Assembly (NCBI GenBank): GCA_021300125.1
Contig: JAJTHX010000306.1
Location: 1 to 22,946, forward strand
DNA length: 22,946 bases
Source of the DNA: Betaproteobacteria bacterium
GTDB lineage: Bacteria; Pseudomonadota; Gammaproteobacteria; Burkholderiales; SG8-41
Direction of reading: 5' to 3'
Shown: in pieces, positions 1-5,693 of the stretch
How positions within the stretch are numbered: position 1 is the first letter of the stretch
How the letters are laid out: every line of letters starts with the position of its first letter
Notes under the pieces: model-generated
The model's input: only the letters and a program-made list of their open reading frames with translations
What the model was told of the DNA's origin: nothing
Database searches by the model: none
Translations under genes and position numbers: made by a program

Positions 1-1
1 C

Positions 2-445
2 GAATTCGGTGAACGCCGGCTGGTACTGATCGACACCATGGGCCTGAGCCAGCGCGACCGCCAGGTCGCCGACCAGACCGCATTGCTCGAGGCGGGCCGC
101 GGGGTGCAGCGCCTGCTCCTGCTCAACGCCACCGCAAGCGGGGCCACGCTGGACGAGGTGATCAGTTCCTATGTTTCTCCCGGACATCCGGGTTGCATCA
201 TCACCAAGGTTGACGAGGCGGCCAGCGTTGCGCCCGCCCTGGATGCCTGCCTGCGCCACTCGCTGACCATGCATTACGTCACCAACGGCCAGCGGGTTCC
301 GGAGGATGTGCACCTGCCGAACCGTTCGTACCTGCTGCATCGCGCGCTGCGGTCGCCGGTGGATCCCGGGCTGCGTCCGCACACCGATGATTTACCGCTG
401 CTGGTCGGGGCGCGCCAGACTGCAGCGGGAGAACGCCATGCTTGA
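2..445 (+). CDS. flhF: Flagellar biosynthesis GTPase FlhF, C-terminal part (5' end outside window)
   Basis: SRP-type GTPase that, with FlhG, sets the position and number of flagella at the membrane. The reading frame is open from the window edge, so only the last 147 or so residues of the NG domain are present. Visible GTPase motifs are DTMG (G3 type), TKVDE (G4, guanine specificity) and the closing GQRVPEDVH segment typical of FlhF and Ffh/FtsY relatives. The stop codon overlaps the start of flhG by 8 bases, so the two genes are probably translationally coupled. The N-terminal B domain and P-loop lie upstream and cannot be judged. Identification is firm from motifs and neighbours. Confidence 0.95.
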   Translation, partial: EFGERRLVLIDTMGLSQRDRQVADQTALLEAGRGVQRLLLLNATASGATLDEVISSYVSPGHPGCIITKVDEAASVAPALDACLRHSLTMHYVTNGQRVPEDVHLPNRSYLLHRALRSPVDPGLRPHTDDLPLLVGARQTAAGERHA

Positions 446-1319
446 TGGGCGCGACCAGGCAGAAGGACTGCGCAGAATGCTCGCCTCCGGGCGCACCCGC
501 ACCATCGCCGTATTCGGCGCCCGTTCCGGCTGCGGCTCGACCAGCATCGCAGTCAACCTCGGCACGGCGCTGGCCGCGGCTGGACGCAGCGTGCTGCTGG
601 TGGACGAACATTTCGGGCCCGGTAACGCAGCCGGCCTGCTCGGTGTGAACATCCGGCGTGAACTGCGTCACGCCATCAGCGGTGACAGCAGCCTTTCCGC
701 CGTGGTGCAAGGGCGCCCCTCCGGTCTCATGCTTTTGCCGGCGGCAAGCGGGGCGCGTGCCCTCGGCCGCATGTCGCAGCCGGCGAGGGGCGAGGCCGTG
801 GCCGGCCTCGGCATCAGCGATGGCTGGTGCGACATCGTGCTGGTTGACGCGCAGTCACCGGCCCCCGGCCGCCAGGCACTGCTCGGCGCAGCAGTACAGG
901 AGGCGCTGATCGTGCTGCAGCCCGACCCGGTTTCCATTACCCAGGGCTATGCGGTGATGAAGCGCCTGCGCCGTGAATACGGCATTGACCGCTTCCGTGC
1001 GCTGATGAACCGTGCCGCCGACAGCGGCTTGGCCGATCGCGCCGCGGCAAACCTGACGCATGCCGCACGCGGCTTCCTCGATGCATCACTTGATTATGCG
1101 GGCTCGATCCCGCAGGACCCCGCTTTTGCTTTGGCAGCGGCTCGTGCCAAGCCGCTGGTGGAAGTCGACCCGGCATCGCCCGCGGCGGTGGCGCTGCAGG
1201 TGCTGGCCCGCGCGGTGCTGTCGTGGCCCGCAGCGCGGCGCGGCGCTGACGGCCCCGCCAATCTTTTCCGGAAAATCACACACCAGGGCGCGGTGCCCCG
1301 CGCCGCCGCAGGAGCCTGA
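438..1319 (+). CDS. flhG: MinD/ParA-like flagellar number regulator FlhG (FleN/YlxH) with degenerate ATP site
   Basis: FlhG-family proteins limit flagellar number and stimulate the GTPase of FlhF. The start chosen is the ATG at 438, which has a GGGAG ribosome site just upstream and gives a normal 293-residue protein; the open frame further upstream overlaps flhF and is not FlhG-like. Residues 6-12 read DQAEGLR, matching the conserved DQAxxLR motif known to activate FlhF. The deviant Walker A loop (residues 27-35, GARSGCGST) has Arg where the signature lysine sits and Ser where the P-loop lysine sits. The Walker A' motif reads DEHFG instead of DxDxG. ATP binding or hydrolysis may therefore be lost while the FlhF-activating helix is kept. 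Similar degeneracy may be usual in betaproteobacterial FlhG, which I recall but cannot verify. fliA follows after 2 bases. Confidence 0.9.
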   Translation: MLDGRDQAEGLRRMLASGRTRTIAVFGARSGCGSTSIAVNLGTALAAAGRSVLLVDEHFGPGNAAGLLGVNIRRELRHAISGDSSLSAVVQGRPSGLMLLPAASGARALGRMSQPARGEAVAGLGISDGWCDIVLVDAQSPAPGRQALLGAAVQEALIVLQPDPVSITQGYAVMKRLRREYGIDRFRALMNRAADSGLADRAAANLTHAARGFLDASLDYAGSIPQDPAFALAAARAKPLVEVDPASPAAVALQVLARAVLSWPAARRGADGPANLFRKITHQGAVPRAAAGA

Positions 1320-1321
1320 CC

Positions 1322-2035
1322 ATGTATGACGCCAGCAATGAAGCCGAAGTTGAACAGTGCGTGCTCAAGTTCGCGCCACTCGTCAAGCGCATTGCCCACC
1401 ACATGATGGCTTCATTGCCGTCTTCGGTGGAAATCGATGACATCATCCAGTCCGGAATGATCGGACTGCTGGATGCTGCGCGCCGCTATACCGAAACCGA
1501 GGGCGCGCAATTCGAAACTTACGCGGTGCAGAGGATCCGTGGCTCGATGCTCGACAGCCTGCGCCAGGCGGACTGGCTGCCGCGCTCGCTGCGCCAGTCG
1601 CTGCGCCGCATCGAGAATACGATCTCGCGGCTGGAGCAGACGCATTGCCGGCCCCCCACGGAAAATGAACTTGCCGTGGCGATGAACATGACGCTGGCGG
1701 ACTACCAGCACCTGCTGCAGGAGGCGCGCGGCTATCAGCTGGTGTCGTATGAGGATTTCAAGGCAGGTGAGGAGGAATCATTTGTCGACCGCTACTGCAG
1801 CGACGGCCGGCCCGATCCGCTGGCCTTTCTTGCAGACCGGGCGATGCGCGAGGAGCTCGCCGAGGCAATTGACTCCCTGCCCGAGCGCGAGAAGCGGGTG
1901 ATGGGGCTTTACTACGAGCAGGAGCTCAACCTGCGCGAGATCGGCGAGATTCTCGGCGTCAGCGAGTCGCGGATTTGCCAGCTGCACACCCAGGCGATCG
2001 CACGCCTGCGTACCAGGCTCCGCCTCGCGGCCTGA
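1322..2035 (+). CDS. fliA: Flagellar sigma factor FliA (sigma-28)
   Basis: RNA polymerase sigma factor for late flagellar and chemotaxis genes, held inactive by FlgM until the hook is complete. The 237-residue protein has the usual length. Region 2 is at about residues 17-91, with the characteristic DIIQSGMIGLLDAARRY block and the 2.4 segment FETYAVQRIRGSMLDSLRQ followed by DWLPRSLR. Region 3 follows, and region 4 (about 188-235) carries the helix-turn-helix LREIGEILGVSESRICQLH that reads the -35 element. An AGGAG ribosome site precedes the ATG. It is the last gene of the flhF-flhG-fliA run. Its antagonist flgM lies convergently just downstream, beyond flgN. Confidence 0.97.
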   Translation: MYDASNEAEVEQCVLKFAPLVKRIAHHMMASLPSSVEIDDIIQSGMIGLLDAARRYTETEGAQFETYAVQRIRGSMLDSLRQADWLPRSLRQSLRRIENTISRLEQTHCRPPTENELAVAMNMTLADYQHLLQEARGYQLVSYEDFKAGEEESFVDRYCSDGRPDPLAFLADRAMREELAEAIDSLPEREKRVMGLYYEQELNLREIGEILGVSESRICQLHTQAIARLRTRLRLAA

Positions 2036-2046
2036 TCCTCGCGGTC

Positions 2047-2068
2047 GCGGCGGCCGCAAAACCGCCGC
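2047..2068 (+). terminator. Possible weak terminator after fliA
   Basis: Seven-base stem GCGGCGG/CCGCCGC with an 8-base loop, starting 12 bases after the fliA stop. Only a T-poor tail (TCCCTTTC) follows, so intrinsic termination would be weak at best. A second stem, GCGGAC/GTCCGC at 2157-2174, sits just beyond the end of flgN on the other strand and also lacks a T run. The rest of the 145-base gap between these convergent genes shows nothing recognisable. Confidence 0.3.
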
Positions 2069-2180
2069 TCCCTTTCAGGCGGCGCGAAGACTGCACCGGG
2101 CCCGCTGCATCTGGCCTGCTGCACATGGCCTGAATTTTTCCGTGATTGGATCGGGGGCGGACTGGCTTGTCCGCTCCGCG

Positions 2181-2657
2181 TCAGGCTGCGCCCAGCTCGC
2201 GTGAATCCCAGCCGCTGACACTGCGGCCATGGCGGCCGTAGAGGCAGCGCCCGGGCGGCGAGATCGCAGCCAGAGCGTTCTGGTTGGCCAGAAGGCGTTC
2301 GGAGATCAGGGCGCCGTTGATGGCGTTCTGGCGCCAGGCTTCACGCGTGGCGCTGCGCAGTTCGCGCCACAGCACCAGTTCGCTTTCGTCGGCCCCGAGT
2401 TGCTGTTCCGCCGCCGTGGCGCCGATGCCCTGCGCCTGCAGCAGGGCCGAACGGCGTTCACCGAGGGCGGCCAGACGCGCCAGCAGCCCGGCCTTCGCCG
2501 GCAGCCCTGCTGCCACGCGGTCGGCATCGCCAGCGACCAGTGCATGCTGCTCCTCGCGCAGCAGCGCAAGCAGGTCGTTTGCCGCCTTGCGCTCGTGTTC
2601 GAGGGCGTCGATCAGGCTGTGTCGCGCGTTCCCGGCGGTCATGAGGCCGTTTTGCAC
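2181..2657 (-). CDS. flgN: Flagellar export chaperone FlgN for hook-associated proteins
   Basis: FlgN-family cytoplasmic chaperone that escorts FlgK and FlgL to the export gate. The 158-residue product is almost entirely alpha-helical by composition, with an LL-rich N-terminal helix pair and the Ala/Leu/Gln-rich middle usual in this family. It ends in a CLYGRHGRSVS segment like the LYG-x-x-G tail seen in FlgN proteins. The first in-frame start is a GTG at 2657, and an ATG at 2642 would give a product five residues shorter. Neither has a convincing ribosome site, so the start is uncertain. It follows flgM on the same strand, as in many Proteobacteria, and both substrate genes (flgK, flgL) are in this window. 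Confidence 0.85.
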   Translation of the reverse strand: MQNGLMTAGNARHSLIDALEHERKAANDLLALLREEQHALVAGDADRVAAGLPAKAGLLARLAALGERRSALLQAQGIGATAAEQQLGADESELVLWRELRSATREAWRQNAINGALISERLLANQNALAAISPPGRCLYGRHGRSVSGWDSRELGAA

Positions 2658-2680
2658 CAGGGTCGGTGATCGCCCTGCAC

Positions 2681-2986
2681 TCAGGCCTTGTGCGAGCCGA
2701 TCAGCTCGCGCACGGTGTCAAGCAGGCGGTCGGCCACCACATCGGGGTTGACCTTGAAGCGGCCTTCAGCGATGGCCTGCTTGATTTCGGCGACCCGGGC
2801 AGCATCGACCACGCGGGATTCGCCCAGCCGGCTTTCGATCTCGCGCATCCGCGCCGACAACGTGCTCAGCTGTACGCTGGAACTGCCGCTGGCGCCGGCG
2901 CCGCTGTTGTTGCGGGGCTGTGTGCCCTTGTCGTCTCCGGCCAGACCGGAGAGCACCGGTCCCAAGCCATTAACCGTGATTTTCAT
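2681..2986 (-). CDS. flgM: Anti-sigma-28 factor FlgM
   Basis: FlgM binds FliA and blocks late flagellar transcription until it is secreted through the finished hook-basal body. The ATG at 2986 is chosen because an AGGAA ribosome site lies just upstream; it gives 101 residues, the normal family size, starting MKITVNGLG. A disordered Gly/Ser/Asn-rich stretch (about residues 20-40) is followed by the conserved LSTLSARMREIES helix and the FliA-binding C-terminal half, with VAEIKQAIAEGRFKVNPDVVA and RLLDTVRELI. It has its own upstream region with candidate sigma-28 promoters, so it is probably expressed both with flgA and independently as a late gene. Confidence 0.95.
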   Translation of the reverse strand: MKITVNGLGPVLSGLAGDDKGTQPRNNSGAGASGSSSVQLSTLSARMREIESRLGESRVVDAARVAEIKQAIAEGRFKVNPDVVADRLLDTVRELIGSHKA

Positions 2987-3015
2987 GATCGGATTCCTGT
3001 CAGGGATGGACTGCG

Positions 3016-3089
3016 CTTCCAATAACGGCTGCCGGCGGCGGGACTTGATGCCCCTCGCGTGCGACCGTCACGCCTTCAATAACGGCAGC
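3016..3089. repeat. Imperfect direct repeat in the flgM upstream region
   Basis: The block CTTCCAATAACGGCTGC at 3016-3032 recurs as CTTCAATAACGGCAGC at 3074-3089, differing by one missing base and one substitution. The copies start 58 bases apart. Each contains a minus-strand GCCGTTATT that resembles a sigma-28 -10 element, so the repeat may be a duplicated promoter or a pair of binding sites. Confidence 0.6.
3022..3048 (-). promoter_or_regulatory. Candidate sigma-28 promoter of flgM, proximal copy
   Basis: Read on the minus strand, TCAA (3048-3045), a 15-base spacer, then GCCGTTAT (3029-3022). The sigma-28 consensus is TAAA-N15-GCCGATAA, so the match is 3 of 4 and 6 of 8 with the ideal spacing. 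The flgM start codon lies about 35 bases downstream of the -10 element, which leaves room for the ribosome site. The -10 lies in a block repeated at 3074-3089. Confidence 0.45.
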
Positions 3090-3106
3090 TTTGGTGAAAC
3101 ACTTTA
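3079..3106 (-). promoter_or_regulatory. Candidate sigma-28 promoter of flgM, distal copy
   Basis: Read on the minus strand, TAAAGTGT begins at 3106 and GCCGTTAT occupies 3086-3079. The -35 TAAA is perfect and the -10 matches 6 of 8, but the spacer is 16 rather than 15 bases. Immediately upstream is an A/T-only stretch (3107-3140) that could help RNA polymerase bind. The -10 block is the same repeated element as in the proximal candidate. Confidence 0.5.
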
Positions 3107-3133
3107 AGAAAAAATTAACCCATTGATTTAATT
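3107..3133 (-). terminator. A/T-rich hairpin with T run after flgA
   Basis: On the minus strand the flgA stop is followed at once by AATTAA, a 9-base loop, TTAATT and then a run of Ts broken once by C (plus-strand positions 3114-3107). The stem has six A-T pairs only, so it is thermally weak, but the U tract is the best in the window. It may separate flgA from flgM transcripts, or simply be the A/T-rich upstream part of the distal flgM promoter. Confidence 0.35.
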
Positions 3134-3843
3134 CAATTATTTACCTCGACCACAGCATCGTGCCGGGCGATGCCATGCACCGTCTGGCCGGAGGGGCCGC
3201 GCACCTGCACCACCTGCCCGAGCTGGGCATGGGCCAGTGCCCGGCCCTCGGCACTGACCTCGAAACCGCGGCCGCGTGCGACCAGGCGCACGCTCTGTCC
3301 CTGCTGGATCACCACGGGCGCACGCAACAGGTCGGCGCGCAAGGGCTGGCCCGCCGCCACCGGCGCGGCAGTGCTGCGCCCGATCACCTGCGAGAGGTCC
3401 TGGGCAACGCCCGCCGGCAGCATCGCGAGGTCACCGCTTGCCGTGGTGACATCCGCGGCGGTCAGGGGGTGGCCCGGCGGCAGCGGACGCGAGGCCATCA
3501 GGTAGCTGCCATGCACCTGCACCGAGACCGGCACGTAGATCGTCCAGTTTGATGGCGCGCTGCAGCGCACTCCGACATGGGCCTTGCCCCAGAGACGCGC
3601 GCCGGGCGGCAAAAACACTTCATGGGCGGCGCAGGCAGGCAGCGGCGAACGGGTATCGATAGCGCCGACGTTGTAGCTGACGGTTCCGGGAAGCCCCGCG
3701 GTCTGGGCACGCAGGAACTGGTCAATCGCGACGCCCATCGCCGAGCCGCCCTGCGCGGCTGCGACAGGCCTGCCGTGGCCAACACCGGCAGCCACCGCGA
3801 GAGTGGTGGCAAGCATCATCAACAGTTTCTGGCGGTTCATCAT
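3133..3843 (-). CDS. flgA: P-ring assembly chaperone FlgA, periplasmic
   Basis: FlgA assists FlgI to assemble the P ring around the rod in the periplasm. The start is the first ATG of an ATG-ATG pair at 3843, with CAGGAG seven bases upstream; this gives 236 residues. A signal peptide is clear: MMNRQK, then a hydrophobic core LLMMLATTLAVAAG, then an Ala-rich cleavage region near residues 28-32. The C-terminal half holds the SAF-like domain (RPLPPGHPLTAADV, about residues 113-126). The closing chaperone domain has the family pattern VVIQQGQSVRLVARGRGFEVSAEG and ends in GIARHDAVVEV. It is transcribed divergently from flgB, the usual arrangement. The long open frame upstream of 3843 is not part of the gene. 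Confidence 0.93.
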   Translation of the reverse strand: MMNRQKLLMMLATTLAVAAGVGHGRPVAAAQGGSAMGVAIDQFLRAQTAGLPGTVSYNVGAIDTRSPLPACAAHEVFLPPGARLWGKAHVGVRCSAPSNWTIYVPVSVQVHGSYLMASRPLPPGHPLTAADVTTASGDLAMLPAGVAQDLSQVIGRSTAAPVAAGQPLRADLLRAPVVIQQGQSVRLVARGRGFEVSAEGRALAHAQLGQVVQVRGPSGQTVHGIARHDAVVEVNN

Positions 3844-4019
3844 GGCTACGCTCCTGGGCGGCCGGGGTTTCCCGGCGATGGCAAATTCTGCCGCCGTGAC
3901 CGTGATGCGCAGTGCCGGAATTGAAGTGCTTTTCACCGCTTTATCCGAACCTGTGCATCCCGTTCGGCTGCCTAAGATGCGATCACTCTCAAAGTCATGG
4001 CCACTGTCACGGAGGTCGT
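3844..4019. promoter_or_regulatory. Divergent flgA / flgB control region
   Basis: This gap must hold the promoters of both divergent operons. I found no confident sigma-70, sigma-54 or sigma-28 element. On the minus strand a GCCGGG/CCCGGC hairpin with a 4-base loop (3861-3876) lies in the flgA leader just upstream of its ribosome site. A TTGAGA at about 3988-3993 on the minus strand lacks a good -10 partner. Control by a class-II activator such as FlhDC is possible but not visible from sequence alone. Confidence 0.5.
3861..3876 (-). promoter_or_regulatory. Stem-loop in the flgA leader
   Basis: A perfect inverted repeat GCCGGG/CCCGGC with a 4-base loop lies just upstream of the flgA ribosome site when read on the minus strand. 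It could affect flgA translation or mRNA stability. No T run follows, so it is not a terminator. Confidence 0.35.
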
Positions 4020-4079
4020 ATGAGCAACAATCGCAAGGCCCGCCGCGCAAACGAAAACGCCAGGGAGCGTGCGCGATGA
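4020..4079 (+). CDS. Possible 19-residue leader peptide ahead of flgB
   Basis: A short ORF with an ATG at 4020 and a strong GGAGGT ribosome site 3-4 bases upstream. It encodes the very basic 19-residue peptide MSNNRKARRANENARERAR. Its TGA overlaps the flgB ATG in an ATGA arrangement, so its translation would deliver ribosomes to flgB. flgB also has its own GGGAG site within this ORF. I recognise no family. It may be a translated leader that tunes flgB expression, or a chance ORF; the strong ribosome site and exact stop-start overlap favour translation. Confidence 0.4.
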   Translation: MSNNRKARRANENARERAR

Positions 4080-4477
4080 ATTCGAGGCTGGATGCAGCGC
4101 TGGCGTTTCACCAGCGTGCGCTGGACGTGCGCGCGCAACGGCAGCAGCTGATTGCCTCGAACATCGCCAACGCCGACACGCCGAATTACAAGGCGCGCGA
4201 TATCGATTTCCAGGCCAGTCTCGACGCCGCGCTCAAATCCGGCACTCCCCCCGGTGCCCTGGCACGTACCGCACCCGGCCACCTGGGCGCAAGCAATGCC
4301 GCAGCGGGGCGCGCGCTGCTCTATCGCCAGACCGTGCAGGCCAGCGTTGACGGCAACAGCGTCGACATTGACGTCGAGCGCGCCCAGTTTGCCGACAACG
4401 CGCTGCGCTACGAGGCCAACCTGATGTTCATCAGTGGCCAGATCCGCGGCCTGCTGTCAGCCATCCAGGGTCAATAA
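4076..4477 (+). CDS. flgB: Flagellar proximal rod protein FlgB
   Basis: FlgB forms the proximal part of the rod that crosses the periplasm. The ATG at 4076 gives 133 residues, the usual size; the longer open frame upstream runs through the intergenic region and is not FlgB-like. The rod-protein N-terminal signature is present at about residues 24-40 (LIASNIANADTPNYKARDI), and the C-terminal helix (YEANLMFISGQIRGLLSAI) completes the D0 coiled coil. It is the first structural gene of the flgB-L operon and is followed by flgC after 19 bases. Confidence 0.96.
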   Translation: MNSRLDAALAFHQRALDVRAQRQQLIASNIANADTPNYKARDIDFQASLDAALKSGTPPGALARTAPGHLGASNAAAGRALLYRQTVQASVDGNSVDIDVERAQFADNALRYEANLMFISGQIRGLLSAIQGQ

Positions 4478-4496
4478 GCAACAAGGAGCCCAAACC

Positions 4497-4901
4497 ATGT
4501 CACTGTTCCGCGTATTCGATGTCGCAGGCAGCGCACTTACCGCGCAGTCGCACCGCCTCAACACCACCGCATCCAACCTTGCCAATGCCGACTCTGTTGC
4601 CGGTCCCGGCGGCGAGGCCTATCGCGCCAGGCATGTTCTGTTTACGACAGCCGCTGCCGGAACTGAAGGCGCCGTCGGCGTGCGTGTTGCCGGCGTGGTT
4701 GAAGACCAGTCGCCGCTGCGGCGCGTCTACGACCCGAAACATCCGGCCGCCGACGGCAGCGGCCACGTGTCCCTGCCCAATGTCAACGTGGTCGAGGAGA
4801 TGGTGAACATGATCTCCGCATCGCGTTCGTACCAGAGCAGCGCCGAGATGATGAACACGGCGAAGACGCTTCTGACCAAAACCCTGAACATCGGCCAGTA
4901 A
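4497..4901 (+). CDS. flgC: Flagellar proximal rod protein FlgC
   Basis: Rod subunit that joins FlgB and FlgF beneath the distal rod. 134 residues, the normal length, starting at an ATG with AAGGAG eight bases upstream. The N-terminal rod motif LNTTASNLANADSVAGPGGEAYRAR and the FlgC-typical C-terminal segment NVNVVEEMVNMISASRSYQ are both present. That C-terminal segment is shared in form with FlgG and FlgE. Only 26 bases separate it from flgD. Confidence 0.97.
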   Translation: MSLFRVFDVAGSALTAQSHRLNTTASNLANADSVAGPGGEAYRARHVLFTTAAAGTEGAVGVRVAGVVEDQSPLRRVYDPKHPAADGSGHVSLPNVNVVEEMVNMISASRSYQSSAEMMNTAKTLLTKTLNIGQ

Positions 4902-4927
4902 AACGGCCCGAGCCAAGGAGATCAGCG

Positions 4928-5665
4928 ATGGCATTACCCGTTATTCAAGCGATCAGCGCCGGCGTAGGTGCGGTCAACGCCGTCAACACCGTGTCGTCGT
5001 GGGTGCGCGGCAATGGCGCCGCGCAGGCCGCTGCGGCACCGGCCGCTGCGACCACCGGTCCCAGCCAGGCAAGTGCTGCCGACCAGGGTGACCGTTTCCT
5101 CAAACTGCTGGTGGCCCAGATGCGCAACCAGGACCCCCTTAACCCGCTAGATAATGCGCAGGTGACCACACAGATGGCGCAGATCAGCACGGTCACCGGC
5201 ATCGAGAAACTCGACGGCAGTATCGGTGGCCTGCGCCAGTCGCTGGTCGCCGCGCAGTCGCTGCAGTCTGCCGGCGTGATCGGGCGGCAGGTCCTGGCCA
5301 CCGGTGCAACGCTGAGCCTGGGCGCGAACGGCGGCAGTGCCGCGCTGGAGCTTCCCGCCGCCGCGGGCCGCGTGCAGGTCAGCATTGCCACGCCGGCCGG
5401 TGCGGTGCTGCGGCGGCTGGAGCTGGGTGCACTGCCCGGCGGCATTTCGACCTTCCAGTGGGATGGCATGACTGATGCCGGAGGGCGTGCGGCCCCCGGC
5501 AGTTACGTGTTCAGGATCACCGCCAGCGACGGCAACCGGATGGTGGCCGCAACGCCGCTGTCCGCAGGACGCGTGGGCGGGGTTTCACTCAGCAACGGCA
5601 CGGTGCAACTCAACCTCGAAAGCGGCGGTGACCTCAATGTCGCCGACGTACGGCGAATTCTCTGA
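4928..5665 (+). CDS. flgD: Hook cap (scaffold) protein FlgD
   Basis: FlgD caps the growing hook and is discarded when FlgK arrives. 245 residues, with an AAGGAGATC ribosome site before the ATG. The conserved N-terminal domain is at about residues 50-100 (DRFLKLLVAQMRNQDPLNPL followed by TTQMAQISTVTGIEKL). The Ig-like/Tudor region is recognisable by the FQWDGMTDAGGRAAPGSYVFRI pattern (about 177-198), with VGGVSLSNGTVQLNL near the end. The first 40 residues are hydrophobic then Ala/Pro-rich and are not clearly alike to model FlgD leaders; they probably serve as the export signal. flgE follows after 28 bases. Confidence 0.95.
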   Translation: MALPVIQAISAGVGAVNAVNTVSSWVRGNGAAQAAAAPAAATTGPSQASAADQGDRFLKLLVAQMRNQDPLNPLDNAQVTTQMAQISTVTGIEKLDGSIGGLRQSLVAAQSLQSAGVIGRQVLATGATLSLGANGGSAALELPAAAGRVQVSIATPAGAVLRRLELGALPGGISTFQWDGMTDAGGRAAPGSYVFRITASDGNRMVAATPLSAGRVGGVSLSNGTVQLNLESGGDLNVADVRRIL

Positions 5666-5693
5666 TTACAGCCAACAAGGCAAAGGAGCAAAC

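Noticed and set aside
2157..2174. GCGGAC/GTCCGC hairpin as terminator of flgN
   Set aside because: No T run follows on the minus strand and the stem is short. Kept only as a remark under the fliA terminator.
3912..3933. Sigma-54-like GG...GC pair on the plus strand upstream of flgB
   Set aside because: GG and GC are 9 rather than 10 bases apart, and the -24 context is poor. Spacing is strict for sigma-54.
3985..4012. Sigma-54-like TGGCC...TTGA on the minus strand upstream of flgA
   Set aside because: The -12 element lacks the required GC (reads GA), so it is not a credible sigma-54 promoter.
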